Shown: positions 25,460 to 33,751, counted from the stretch's first letter. The stretch: DNA of 64,000 bases from Longitalea luteola (GCF_017356035.1 NZ_JAFIQX010000009.1:186001-250000), one strand, 5' to 3'. Numbers and translations: made by a program. Notes: generated by a model not told the origin, from the letters alone.

Positions 25460-25973
25460 CATTTCCCAGCCGATTTAACCGCCTGCCTTTTTTCACGTTC
25501 ATGGATGACAGAAACATTCGCATCGTGTGAAGGGATAGCTTTCCATCACCCGGTAGCACCAGGTAATACACAACCTTGATTATTAGCCAATTTGTAAACT
25601 GAATTACATTCAGGAATTTTACCATCTGAAAACCGTACCTTAACCGCCTGCCAGCAATGATCTGGGTGAGAGGTTTTGCACTTAAAACGCCAACGAGGAA
25701 TATTCTTCACTGTTTATACAATCATGAGCACCATTACTATTTATGGCCTCTGCTGATTAATTGACAAACGTGCATCTAACATTCTTTTCTATCTTTCTGC
25801 ACTTAATCACGACATTTTAGCAACCTGATAATTAAACATTTCCATATTCGTTGGACGGGCGCGCCGCTGGTTAAATTTCTTTTTAGAAAAAAATCACTTC
25901 AAACCTGTCACGTTTCGCCATGCTGTTTTGTTTTATTACCGGAAAACGAATTAATACAAAAAATACATACAAA
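25460..25973. other. Divergent intergenic region, no gene found
   Basis: About 510 AT-rich bases between nuoA and the AhpD-like gene. An 86-codon minus-strand frame at 25365-25625 overlaps nuoA and looks spurious. The only recognisable element is the TGTCAC site at 25906. I see no RNA gene or repeat array. Confidence 0.5.
25906..25912 (+). promoter_or_regulatory. Candidate ECF41-type -35 element (TGTCACG)
   Basis: ECF41 sigma factors recognise promoters with a TGTCACA -35 box upstream of their linked COE gene. TGTCACG occurs here 62 bases before the AhpD-like gene in the same operon as the ECF41-type sigma. A CGTC-like -10 element is not evident at the expected distance, so this is tentative. 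Confidence 0.35.
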
Positions 25974-26435
25974 ATGGAACAGAGAATTGCATTCGCAGAC
26001 GCAACAAAAGGTCTATTCGATGGATTGTTTAAAACAGAAATGTACCTCAAAAAATCAGGCCTGGATCTTAAACTGCAGGAGTTGATCAAATACCGTGTAT
26101 CGCAGATCAATGGCTGTGCTTACTGCCTCGATATGCACCATAAAGAAGCCATCGCCCTGGGTGAAACGGAACAACGGCTGCACTCCCTGGCTGCCTGGAG
26201 AGAATGTCCTTATTACAGTGAGAAAGAAAGAGCAGCCCTCGCTTATGCGGAAGCGGTAACCAATTTACACCTGCATGGCATCACAGACGAAATCTTTACC
26301 ACATTACAACAACATTTCTCCAAAGCTGAAATTGCCGACCTCACCATGGCTATCGCCAATATCAACAACTGGAACCGGATCAATATTGCCTGGAGAACCG
26401 TACCCGGTAATTACAAAGTTGGACAATTTAACTAA
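25974..26435 (+). CDS. AhpD-like carboxymuconolactone decarboxylase-family protein
   Basis: A 153-residue all-helical protein. The CxxC redox motif with downstream His is intact (NGCAYCLDMHHKEA), as in AhpD-type peroxidase-linked members. The start is set at MEQRIAFADA; an 18-codon upstream extension (25920) is low in coding character. First gene of a five-gene plus-strand operon that includes an ECF41-type sigma factor. ECF41 factors are known to be linked to 'COE' genes (carboxymuconolactone decarboxylase, oxidoreductase or epimerase), so this is likely the main regulatory target. Confidence 0.9.
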   Translation: MEQRIAFADATKGLFDGLFKTEMYLKKSGLDLKLQELIKYRVSQINGCAYCLDMHHKEAIALGETEQRLHSLAAWRECPYYSEKERAALAYAEAVTNLHLHGITDEIFTTLQQHFSKAEIADLTMAIANINNWNRINIAWRTVPGNYKVGQFN

Positions 26436-26450
26436 ACCCCTGACACTGTC

Positions 26451-26669
26451 ATGTCGAAACCACCGAAAAAATGGAAAATGGCTATCCTTATTTGGATAGC
26501 CATTTATCCCACCGTAACCATCGTTGCCCTGTTATTCGGCAATCATTTTGAAAAAATAGATCCGCTCCCTTTGCGCACACTGGTATCTACAACCATTGTA
26601 GTACCGATAGCAGTGTACGCGCTGGTGCCAGCGTTGCAAAAATTATTGAATAACTGGTTAAGCAGATAA
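26451..26669 (+). CDS. Small two-helix membrane protein
   Basis: A 72-residue protein with two hydrophobic segments (about 10-29, AILIWIAIYPTVTIVALLF, and 42-62, LVSTTIVVPIAVYALVPAL) and charged ends. It lies 15 bases after the AhpD-like gene and 13 bases before the RidA-like gene, so it is part of the operon. I do not know its function. Confidence 0.75.
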   Translation: MSKPPKKWKMAILIWIAIYPTVTIVALLFGNHFEKIDPLPLRTLVSTTIVVPIAVYALVPALQKLLNNWLSR

Positions 26670-26682
26670 TTAAACAAAAGAT

Positions 26683-27138
26683 ATGAAGCACCTGTTTTTA
26701 GCATTACTAATTATATTAACTATGAAAGAAGGATCTTCGCAAACATTTCACAACCCCGAGCTTTTATTCAACCCATCACCTTATGGCTTCTCGCATGTGG
26801 CAGTGGTGCCTGGCGGTAGCCAACTGGTGTTTATTGCCGGACAGGGCGGTGAAGAAAATAAGGAAGGAAAACTGAGCGCCGATTTCCGAACCCAGGTGAA
26901 ACATTCCCTGAACAATATAAAGATCGCCTTACAAACGCAGCAATTATCCATGCAGGCTGTTGTAAAGGTTACCACGCTGGTGGTAGATCATAATGCAGAA
27001 AAACTGCAGATCATCATCGAAGAGTTTAAAAAGATCTGGCCCGATAAACAGTTCCCGGTAAATACATTGATACCGGTACCACGGCTGGCTTTGGATAATA
27101 TGCTCGTGGAAATTGATGCAGTGGCCATCGCTAAATAA
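26683..27138 (+). CDS. Exported RidA/YjgF-family protein
   Basis: A 151-residue protein with a signal-like N-terminus (MKHLFLALLIILTMKEGSSQ) followed by a RidA fold (LVFIAGQGGEE, VKVTTLVVDHN, FPVNTLIPVPRLALDNMLVEIDAVAIA). Cytoplasmic RidA deaminates reactive enamines using a conserved Arg; here that region reads PVPRLALDNMLVEIDA, with the Arg present. Export is unusual for the classical role, so the substrate may be different. Confidence 0.85.
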   Translation: MKHLFLALLIILTMKEGSSQTFHNPELLFNPSPYGFSHVAVVPGGSQLVFIAGQGGEENKEGKLSADFRTQVKHSLNNIKIALQTQQLSMQAVVKVTTLVVDHNAEKLQIIIEEFKKIWPDKQFPVNTLIPVPRLALDNMLVEIDAVAIAK

Positions 27139-27151
27139 AACATATACACAC

Positions 27152-28009
27152 TTGGAAAATTATCAGCACATACTGTTCCCTTACGCCTATAATATCCTGG
27201 GAACAACAGAAGACGCAAAGGACGCCATTCAGGATGTTTTGTACAAATTTTTAGCCGGCGGAAAAGAGGACATTGAAGACCCGAAGAATTACCTCATCCG
27301 CAGCGTCATCAATCAATCGATTACTATCAAAAACAAAAGAAAAAAGCTGCAACTGGGTGATATGTGGCTGCCCGAACCGGTAGCTACGGAAGAAGCAGAC
27401 GCCAATATCAAACTCAACGAGATCGTTTCCTATTCGCTGCTGATCCTGCTGGAGCAATTGAATGCAAAGGAACGGGCCGTGTTTATACTAAAAGAAGCCT
27501 TTGCCTATTCGCATGAGGAAATTGCCGATACGTTAGCTGTTTCGGTTGAACATTCCCGGAAATTGCTAAGCCGCGCCAAACAGAAGATCGACCAGGTGCA
27601 TGCACCGGTACCCGCATCCAAAGATGAGACCATTACACCGGCTATTTTGGAGAAATTCATGCATGCCATCAGAAGCCGGGATACTAAAACGCTCGAAAGT
27701 GTATTAACAGCGGATATAGCATTCTATGCAGATGGTGGTTCCGCCATTAAAGTATTCGCTAAACAATGCACCGGAATGCAGGAAGTGGCCGATCTGCTGA
27801 TTTTTGTTTTTCATAGATTCGATAACGGTTATACCTATACAATCGGGGAAATTAATCATCAACCGGCATTATTGTTTTATGATGGAGACGTACTTAAATA
27901 TTGCCAGATATTTGGCATTGATCCCGAAACAAATAAAATTTTCCAGATCAGCAATATGCTTGATCCTGAAAAGCTGAAGTCGTTTGGCAACGGTTTTGTA
28001 GCTTCATAG
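27152..28009 (+). CDS. ECF41-type sigma factor with SnoaL-like C-terminal domain
   Basis: About 285 residues: sigma2 (ILFPYAYNILGTTEDAKDAIQDV), sigma4 (LNAKERAVFILKEAFAYSHEEIADTLAVS) and a SnoaL-like domain (about 165-285). The linker motif WLPEP, the DGGSAIK stretch and the NMLDPEKL tail match hallmarks of ECF41 factors, in which the C-terminal domain modulates the sigma and no anti-sigma is needed. I favour a TTG start giving LENYQHILFPYA; an ATG at 27113 would overlap the RidA gene by 26 bases. It likely controls its own operon. Confidence 0.88.
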   Translation: MENYQHILFPYAYNILGTTEDAKDAIQDVLYKFLAGGKEDIEDPKNYLIRSVINQSITIKNKRKKLQLGDMWLPEPVATEEADANIKLNEIVSYSLLILLEQLNAKERAVFILKEAFAYSHEEIADTLAVSVEHSRKLLSRAKQKIDQVHAPVPASKDETITPAILEKFMHAIRSRDTKTLESVLTADIAFYADGGSAIKVFAKQCTGMQEVADLLIFVFHRFDNGYTYTIGEINHQPALLFYDGDVLKYCQIFGIDPETNKIFQISNMLDPEKLKSFGNGFVAS

Positions 28010-28025
28010 TGAAAAATACAACACT

Positions 28026-28385
28026 ATGACAATTAACGAGATTGCCAACCGCCTGGTTGAATTATGCCGCAAGGGCGATTTCGAAACCGCCCAAAAAGAG
28101 TTGTATGCGCAGGATGTAATTAGCATAGAACCGTACGAAACACCCAACTTTGAGAAAGAAACCAAGGGCCTGCCTGCCATTCTTGAAAAAGGTAAAAAGT
28201 TTGAAGGGATGGTAGATACTATGCACAAGCTGGAAGTGAGTGAACCCCTGATCGGCACCAGCGCTTTTGCGTGTACGATGCGCATGGATATGACCATGAA
28301 GGATAAACAACGCTACGATATGACGGAGGTTTGTGCGTATGTGGTAAAAGATGGAAAGATCGTGTCGGAACAGTTCTTTATTTAG
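28026..28385 (+). CDS. Stand-alone SnoaL-like protein
   Basis: A 119-residue cytoplasmic protein of the NTF2-like/SnoaL fold (LVELCRKGDFETAQKELYAQDVISIEPYETP, with beta strands to EVCAYVVKDGKIVSEQFF). It starts 17 bases after the sigma factor, whose C-terminal domain has the same fold. Such proteins may be polyketide-cyclase-like enzymes or ligand-binding proteins; a ligand shared with the sigma domain is an attractive guess. Confidence 0.8.
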   Translation: MTINEIANRLVELCRKGDFETAQKELYAQDVISIEPYETPNFEKETKGLPAILEKGKKFEGMVDTMHKLEVSEPLIGTSAFACTMRMDMTMKDKQRYDMTEVCAYVVKDGKIVSEQFFI

Positions 28386-28439
28386 GCGATGTTATAAAAA
28401 GGCTGAAAATACTGATTTCATGTGTGTGGTCATGCTTTT

Positions 28440-28506
28440 GTGAAGTAAGAGATAATAAGTACGATGTAATAAGCGCACCAAATTCTTATCTTATCTCTTA
28501 CTTCAC
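28440..28506. other. Perfect 16-bp inverted repeat between convergent genes
   Basis: The 16 bases at 28440-28455 are the exact reverse complement of 28491-28506, with a 35-base loop. The right arm is part of a pyrimidine-rich 7-bp rhythm (TCTTATC, TTATCTC, TTACTTC). Neither arm is followed by a long T run, so it is a weak terminator candidate or another kind of repeat element. Confidence 0.55.
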
Positions 28507-28560
28507 TTCCTACCTCATATCCGGGATCATCCACAATTCTGTAATCTTTCATAGGTCTCA

Positions 28561-29133
28561 TTATCTTACCTGATAGAACAAGATCACTACCCCGGAGCTG
28601 AAGATCTCGGTTTTTACCAGTTGTAAATTGAGTATGCCGGATAACTCTTTAAACACCGGTTTACCACAACCGATAACGACGGGATGAACCCACATCCTGA
28701 ACTCATCTACCAGCCCCAGCTTCGTCAATGCCGTTACAATTTTCCCGCTGCCATACACGATCATATCCTTTCCTTCCCGGCGCTTCAATTCAGTGACTTC
28801 GTCGCCGAGCTCTCTTTTAGCTATCCGGGCATTATGCCAGCTAACGCTGGTCATGCTTTTTGTGAAAACAACTTTGGGGTAGCTGTTCAACATCGACGCA
28901 AAATCAAGGTCTTCCCGCGGACGTATCATGTTTACCGGATTGGTATTCCAGTATTGCGCCATACCCCGGTAAGTAATACCACCCAGTAAAATAGTATCGG
29001 CCTTACTCAGTTGTTCTGCCGTTGCCCTGGCCATTTCTTCATTCCAGCTTTTGAAATGCCAGTCCAACCCGCAATCAGACGCCGCCATAAAACCATCCAG
29101 CGTCACGTTCATGGATACAATTACTTTTCGCAT
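28561..29133 (-). CDS. Dihydrofolate reductase/RibD C-terminal-like reductase
   Basis: A 190-residue protein of the RibD_C/DHFR-like fold, common in Bacteroidota as 'dihydrofolate reductase family protein'. The start MRKVIVSMNVTLDGFMA, the NADPH-site region DTILLGGITYRGM and the glycine-containing MIVYGSGKIVTALTKLGLVDEFRMWVHPVVIGCGKPVF follow the family pattern. True folate or flavin substrates are not established for these single-domain members. It is convergent with the SnoaL-like gene and alone on its strand. Confidence 0.88.
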   Translation of the reverse strand: MRKVIVSMNVTLDGFMAASDCGLDWHFKSWNEEMARATAEQLSKADTILLGGITYRGMAQYWNTNPVNMIRPREDLDFASMLNSYPKVVFTKSMTSVSWHNARIAKRELGDEVTELKRREGKDMIVYGSGKIVTALTKLGLVDEFRMWVHPVVIGCGKPVFKELSGILNLQLVKTEIFSSGVVILFYQVR

Positions 29134-29333
29134 ATCACAATTACTTTATCTGTTATTCAGCTTTGGCATGGGCGCATCACGACAGGTTGAGCCATTTTAT
29201 CATTACAGCGGCGATCTGCATCGGCCGTTATGCATAAGCTTTTTAATATTTTCCCCATTTTAAATGGTTTGTTAATACAAAATTACCGCTGTTGATCAGG
29301 TTTTACAGAGTGTGAAAATGACTTCCTAAAGGG

Positions 29334-29364
29334 TTGTTCGCGACTTTATAGTTTATTACCTTTA
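29334..29364 (+). promoter_or_regulatory. Candidate promoter of the GlxA-type regulator
   Basis: TTG at 29334-29336, then 20 bases, then TACCTTTA (29357-29364), one base from TAnnTTTG. A start about seven bases downstream would place the heptamer array in the 5' untranslated leader. Confidence 0.4.
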
Positions 29365-29370
29365 GGCTGC

Positions 29371-29408
29371 TTGTGTCTTGAGCCTTGCGCCTCGAGCCTT
29401 GAGCCTTG
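29371..29408. repeat. Heptamer tandem array, TTGAGCC type
   Basis: Five units at exact 7-bp period: TTGTGTC, TTGAGCC, TTGCGCC, TCGAGCC, TTGAGCC. It ends about 28 bases before the regulator start codon. Confidence 0.85.
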
Positions 29409-29433
29409 TATTACTACAAATTGCTATATCATT

Positions 29434-30417
29434 ATGAAACACGTTAGCATTCTTGTTCCGCATGATTCTGTAATGGCGAGTATTGTTGATCCACGGATCC
29501 TTTTTACCGGCGTAAATGATTTTCTGGATGCGGCCGGCCAGCCGCCTGCCTTTAAAGTGCAGTTGGTTGGGCTGACCAAAGAAGTGCAATTGCATAATGG
29601 CTGTTTTACGGTTCATGCCGATGTATTGCTCCACGAGGTAAAAAAGACCGATCTCATCCTTGTACCGGCCGTTGGCGGCGACCTGAAAACTGCCATAAAA
29701 AAGAATGAAGCTTTTCTGCCCTGGATCGTTGACCGGTACAACCAGGGTGCAGAAGTAGCCAGCCTCTGCATTGGCGCTTTTCTGCTGGCTTCTACCGGAT
29801 TATTAAATGGAAAAGAATGCTCCAGCCACTGGCGTTATGCCAACGAATTCCGCGAAATGTTCCCCGAAGTAACATTCGTCGATGGCCGTATCGTGACTGA
29901 ACAACAGGGCATATATTCTAGCGGTGGCGCCACTTCTTACTGGAACCTGCTGTTGCACCTGGTAGAAAAACATGCCGGCCGTGAAATGGCCATCATGGCA
30001 GCCAAAGTGTATGCGCTCGAAATAGACCGTAAGACGCAATCCCCGTTCATCATGTTCAATGGTCAGAAAAAACATGAGGACGAACCCATAAAACAAGCCC
30101 AGGAATTTATTGAGAAGAATGTGACCGAACGCATTTCTGTTGAAGAGCTGGCCATAAAATATGCCATCGGTAAACGGCATTTTATCAGGCGCTTTAAAAA
30201 AGCCACCAACAACACGCCCATTGAATACATACAACGCGTTAAGATCGAAGCGGCCAAGAAGCAGCTGGAGAACAGCCGCAAAAATGTAAATGAAGTAATG
30301 TACGATGTAGGTTATACCGACATCAAAGCATTCCGCACCGTTTTCAAAAAGATCACCGGTCTTTCGCCCATTGAATACCGCAACAAATACAACAAAGAAG
30401 CTGTGGAGGTTGTCTAA
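29434..30417 (+). CDS. GlxA-family AraC regulator (DJ-1/PfpI-like domain plus HTH)
   Basis: A 327-residue regulator. A DJ-1/PfpI-like domain (about 1-190) keeps the nucleophile-elbow region VASLCIGAFLLASTGLLNG with a Cys. Two AraC helix-turn-helix motifs follow at about 225-320 (SVEELAIKYAIGKRHFIRRFKKATNNTPIEYI, NEVMYDVGYTDIKAFRTVFKKITGLSPIEYR). GlxA-type proteins regulate varied catabolic genes. The start MKHVSILVP is chosen because the 21 upstream codons translate a heptamer array. Its stop shares CTAA with the convergent hydrolase. Confidence 0.92.
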   Translation: MKHVSILVPHDSVMASIVDPRILFTGVNDFLDAAGQPPAFKVQLVGLTKEVQLHNGCFTVHADVLLHEVKKTDLILVPAVGGDLKTAIKKNEAFLPWIVDRYNQGAEVASLCIGAFLLASTGLLNGKECSSHWRYANEFREMFPEVTFVDGRIVTEQQGIYSSGGATSYWNLLLHLVEKHAGREMAIMAAKVYALEIDRKTQSPFIMFNGQKKHEDEPIKQAQEFIEKNVTERISVEELAIKYAIGKRHFIRRFKKATNNTPIEYIQRVKIEAAKKQLENSRKNVNEVMYDVGYTDIKAFRTVFKKITGLSPIEYRNKYNKEAVEVV

Positions 30418-31313
30418 CGCGCTTTTTGGGTTGCTTTCAAAATAAATTCAACGATCGGTGTTGGATCAGCCAGGCTGTGCGGATGATGGTTAACGCCTGG
30501 TTTATGAATGACAGTGATGTTGCCGCCCAGGGCAAGCACCCGCTTTTCGAAGATCGCCGTGTTTTCGCTCACCGGCACCACATCATCGGCATCACCTACT
30601 ACATGCAGCATTGGATAACCACCTTTGACGATCTGTTCTACTTTATCAATCGGGTTTCCTTTAAAGGTCAAAGCGGCAGAATCGCTTGTATAACCATAAT
30701 CTTTTTTAAATATCTCCCACTCTTTGGGGCTTCCTTTACTGATGCCCTTGCCGCCAGGCCAGCTTTTCAGATCCAGCACAGGCGCATCCACATAAACACA
30801 GGCCACTTTATCAGGATTTTCGGCCGCCCAGTTGTAAACATATATACCGCCCCGGCTAAATCCTTCCAGGCAAACCTTTTTCGACAGCCCTGCCCGTTTC
30901 ATGCGTTTGTAAAATTTATTCCAGATCTCAATGGCCGCTGCATTCCCGAAAAGCTCCGCCACATCGCAATACACCAGATGAAATCCATGCTCCAACAACG
31001 CAATATCGGTTTGTGGCTCAACACCCCAAAAACGCGCCCGCCATATCCAGGGTTTGCCTTTAGCGGTAAAACGCGGGCTAACTATTTTGGCTTTTCTGCC
31101 CTTAAATGAAAAGTCTGCACATACGTAACCATGAAAATCGGAAATGGTGAACCTCGTTTTGAATATCTTGTACGAGGGATCGTACCGTTCGTATATGTTA
31201 TAACTGACATTTTTCTCGGTGCTGGAAATGCGGATGGGTTTTTGGGCAACAACGGCCATTTGCAGTAACAGGAATACGATAAACAACAACTGGTTGGGCG
31301 ATATTTTTTTCAT
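30414..31313 (-). CDS. Secreted alpha/beta hydrolase
   Basis: A 299-residue exported protein. The signal peptide ends near residue 23 (MAVVAQ). The catalytic elbow is GFSRGG with Ser153. The acid is probably in HVVGDADDVVPVSE and the base in HKPGVNHHPHSL. The pattern fits prolyl-oligopeptidase-like or carbohydrate esterase-like hydrolases, but there is no specific signature. No cotranscribed neighbour is evident; the upstream gene starts 38 bases away on the same strand. Confidence 0.85.
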   Translation of the reverse strand: MKKISPNQLLFIVFLLLQMAVVAQKPIRISSTEKNVSYNIYERYDPSYKIFKTRFTISDFHGYVCADFSFKGRKAKIVSPRFTAKGKPWIWRARFWGVEPQTDIALLEHGFHLVYCDVAELFGNAAAIEIWNKFYKRMKRAGLSKKVCLEGFSRGGIYVYNWAAENPDKVACVYVDAPVLDLKSWPGGKGISKGSPKEWEIFKKDYGYTSDSAALTFKGNPIDKVEQIVKGGYPMLHVVGDADDVVPVSENTAIFEKRVLALGGNITVIHKPGVNHHPHSLADPTPIVEFILKATQKAR

Positions 31314-31350
31314 ACGAAGAGTACCCGCTAAAATACGTCATTTTACCGCA

Positions 31351-31974
31351 TCATTTATTGTTCGCCTGCGATACCATGGTCCTGAACGTAAGGTTCACCC
31401 GTGGGGTAGTGATACGTTTGCTTTTAGGCAGGCAATGCAGCCAGTGTGTTTGTGTGGTGCCTTTCATTACAAGCAGGCTGCCATGTTCAAGCATCATGGA
31501 GATCACTTCCTTGCTTTGTTTATGTTTGAAAGAAAACTTCCGTTCAGCGCCAAAACTGAAGGAGGCAATGGCGGAATTCTCGCCCAGTGTTTTTTCATCA
31601 TCGCTGTGCCAGGCCATACCTTCATCGCCGTTATGGTACAGGTTCAATAAACAGGAATTATAGGTTTCACCCGTCTTTTCTTCTACCAGGCGTTTCAGCT
31701 CCAGCAATTCCTTTGTCCACTGTAATGCCTGCCGGGTAATTTTCGAATAAGTGTAGTCATAGTTATCATTGCCATACCAGGCCACCTTCCTTTTGGTAAT
31801 TATATGCCTGCCAAAAATGACGGCTTCATCGTTCTTCCAGTGAATGGTGGTCAACAGTTTTTCCAGGTAATAATCGGCCTGTTCCCGGCTTAACGGTTTG
31901 CCATAATAGTTTACCGTACCGTCTTTCGGCAGATAGTTTATTGTTTCGTCTATATGCGCGTTGAATAGATCCAT
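31351..31974 (-). CDS. alkB: AlkB-like DNA/RNA demethylase (2OG-Fe(II) dioxygenase)
   Basis: A 207-residue oxygenase that reverses 1-methyladenine and 3-methylcytosine type damage. Iron ligands: H-x-D in GMAWHSDDEKTLG and a distal His in THWLHCLPKS. The 2-oxoglutarate-binding Arg region is RVNLTFR. The substrate-lid stretch (YYGKPLSREQADYYLEKLL, WYGNDNYDYTYS) is typical of the ALKBH2/3-like group. It starts 12 bases after the Ada-like gene and is surely cotranscribed, giving a compact alkylation-repair operon. Confidence 0.92.
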   Translation of the reverse strand: MDLFNAHIDETINYLPKDGTVNYYGKPLSREQADYYLEKLLTTIHWKNDEAVIFGRHIITKRKVAWYGNDNYDYTYSKITRQALQWTKELLELKRLVEEKTGETYNSCLLNLYHNGDEGMAWHSDDEKTLGENSAIASFSFGAERKFSFKHKQSKEVISMMLEHGSLLVMKGTTQTHWLHCLPKSKRITTPRVNLTFRTMVSQANNK

Positions 31975-31986
31975 CGAAAATTAATT

Positions 31987-32841
31987 TTAAATGGCTGAAC
32001 AAAGTTTCGACGCCTCCCATCCGATCATGGCGTTCTTGCGGGTACAACCCCAATGATAGTTACCAAATTCACCATTGGCTTTTATTACCCGGTGACAGGG
32101 GATCAAAAAAGCAACCGGATTACTACCCACGGCAGTACCTACTGCCCGGGAAGCAAGGGGATTGTTCAATTTACTGGCAATACCGGCATAGGTCGACAGT
32201 TCTCCCATCGGGATCGTCAGCAACGTCTCCCACACTTTCAGCTGAAAAGGTGTTCCCTTTAAATGAAGCTTTATTTCATGCAGTTTGTTCCAATCCTGCG
32301 TGAAAATGAACAGGGCGTTCTGTTGGATTTTGTCCGACAGCTGTTTATAGGTTGCATTGGGAAACTGGTGCTTTAATTTCAGCAGCGCGCTTTCCTGTTC
32401 TTCATCCACGAAAGCCATATAGCAAATGCCCTTGTGTGTAGAAGCGATAATGATAGTGCCGAAGGGGCTTTCGGCAAAACTGTAATTGATGGCCAGCTGT
32501 TCGCCGCCGTTCTTGAATTCGCCCGGGGTCATGCCTTCTACTTTTATAAACAGGTCGTGCAGGCGGCTGGTACCGGAAAGGCCCGATTCAAAGGCCGCAT
32601 CCACCAGGGTTGCAGCGGTTCCCTTTTTCAGGATCTGTTTGGCATGCTCCAGGGTCAGGTATTGCAGGAATTGTTTGGGTGTAACGCCCGCCCACTCTTT
32701 GAACATCCGCTGGAAATGAAAAGGGCTTACATGTACATGCTCAGCCACCACCTCCAGGGACGGCTGTTCCCTGAAATGTTGCCGGTAGAAGTCGATCGCT
32801 TCCGCGATCCGGTTATAGTTTATTTCAGCTTGCTTTTCCAT
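31987..32841 (-). CDS. Ada-like AraC regulator fused to O6-methylguanine methyltransferase
   Basis: A 284-residue protein. AraC helix-turn-helix motifs lie at 8-108 (LEVVAEHVHVSPFHFQRMFKEWAGVTPKQFL) and the suicide methyltransferase at about 115-280 with the acceptor Cys in FLIPCHRVI. It lacks the N-terminal zinc/phosphotriester domain that, in Escherichia coli Ada, is methylated to switch on transcription. Thus either methylation of the active-site Cys or constitutive binding must set its activity. Leader of an operon with the alkB gene. Confidence 0.92.
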   Translation of the reverse strand: MEKQAEINYNRIAEAIDFYRQHFREQPSLEVVAEHVHVSPFHFQRMFKEWAGVTPKQFLQYLTLEHAKQILKKGTAATLVDAAFESGLSGTSRLHDLFIKVEGMTPGEFKNGGEQLAINYSFAESPFGTIIIASTHKGICYMAFVDEEQESALLKLKHQFPNATYKQLSDKIQQNALFIFTQDWNKLHEIKLHLKGTPFQLKVWETLLTIPMGELSTYAGIASKLNNPLASRAVGTAVGSNPVAFLIPCHRVIKANGEFGNYHWGCTRKNAMIGWEASKLCSAI

Positions 32842-33065
32842 AAACGCGATTGATACCGCAAATCTCCCGAAAGGAACAGGCCGGCGAAACCCGATTCTTG
32901 CTCATTTCCAGGCAAAAATGGCTGAGTTTTTGCAAATATTTATCATTTAAATTCATAAAACCGCGCCGTTTGATCTGTTAAAAAATAGTAACTTCCAATG
33001 GTTTCGATATAGTTATCCCATTAATATTGAGAACGTTCTTAAAGCAAAAGAAAATAATATACAAT

Positions 33066-33677
33066 ATGAAATTCAGCTTATCGGCTTTATTATTGCTCGT
33101 TTCTGTGTCCCTGTTCGCACAACAAACGTTGGTGGAAAAATTTCAAAAGATCGGTAATGTAGCACAGGCACAGCAGTTCGTTGATGCCAACCCGGAGATC
33201 AAGCCGGCCATTCTGCGTTTGTCCCTTGGCAAAGACTCTACGCTTATCGACAAACGGTTGTTACGGCAAAAGCAGGGTGATATCTTTTCTGTAGGGTATG
33301 TGACCTATAAAGTAATTGAAGCGAAAGAAGCGGTTGCTTATCGTGCCAGTTATATTTTCCTCGATGGCAGTTCTTTATCTGTTTCTGAAATTGACAGCCT
33401 GAAAAAACTGATCGTGGCAAAAGCCAATGCCGGTACCCCCTGGGAGCAGTTGAGCGATCAGTACACTATGGATGGCAACAAAACAAAAGGCGATACGGAC
33501 TGGTTTTATGGTGAATTGATGTTCCCCAAGGAATTCCAGGATGCCGTTGCGGCCCATAAAAAAGGTGATATCTTCTTCGTGGATGTATCGGAGCGTGACT
33601 GGCATTACATCATCAAAAAAACGCATGATGATCAGGTTACAAAAGATATCGTAGTACTACGCGCGAACGGACGATAA
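33066..33677 (+). CDS. Exported parvulin-type peptidyl-prolyl isomerase
   Basis: A 203-residue protein: signal peptide 1-18 (MKFSLSALLLLVSVSLFAQ), a helical stretch, then a parvulin/rotamase domain at about 85-200 (YRASYIFLDG, PWEQLSDQYTMDGNKTKGDTDWFYGELMFPKEF, GDIFFVDVSERDWHYIIKKTHD). Compared with PpiC or SurA the substrate loop is altered, so catalytic strength is uncertain. A role in outer-membrane or secreted protein folding is likely. Monocistronic; a strong terminator follows. Confidence 0.85.
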   Translation: MKFSLSALLLLVSVSLFAQQTLVEKFQKIGNVAQAQQFVDANPEIKPAILRLSLGKDSTLIDKRLLRQKQGDIFSVGYVTYKVIEAKEAVAYRASYIFLDGSSLSVSEIDSLKKLIVAKANAGTPWEQLSDQYTMDGNKTKGDTDWFYGELMFPKEFQDAVAAHKKGDIFFVDVSERDWHYIIKKTHDDQVTKDIVVLRANGR

Positions 33678-33701
33678 ATTACAACCTGTTCTTACTATAT
33701 T

Positions 33702-33751
33702 CCTGCCGGCTTATCCTGGTTAACAACCAGTAGCCGGCAGGATTTTTTTTT
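33702..33751 (+). terminator. Rho-independent terminator
   Basis: CCTGCCGGCT pairs with AGCCGGCAGG (10 bp), with an inner CCTGGT/ACCAG extension, followed by eight or more T. It ends the parvulin gene. Confidence 0.92.

Larger units (their letters stand above)
29134..29433. other. Divergent intergenic region with promoter candidate and repeat array
   Basis: Three hundred bases between the DHFR-like gene and the GlxA-type regulator. It holds the promoter candidate at 29334-29364 and the heptamer array at 29371-29408; the rest shows no gene. Confidence 0.5.

Noticed and set aside
25365-25625. 86-codon minus-strand frame upstream of nuoA
   Set aside because: It overlaps the nuoA start and the promoter candidate, and its composition is not protein-like.
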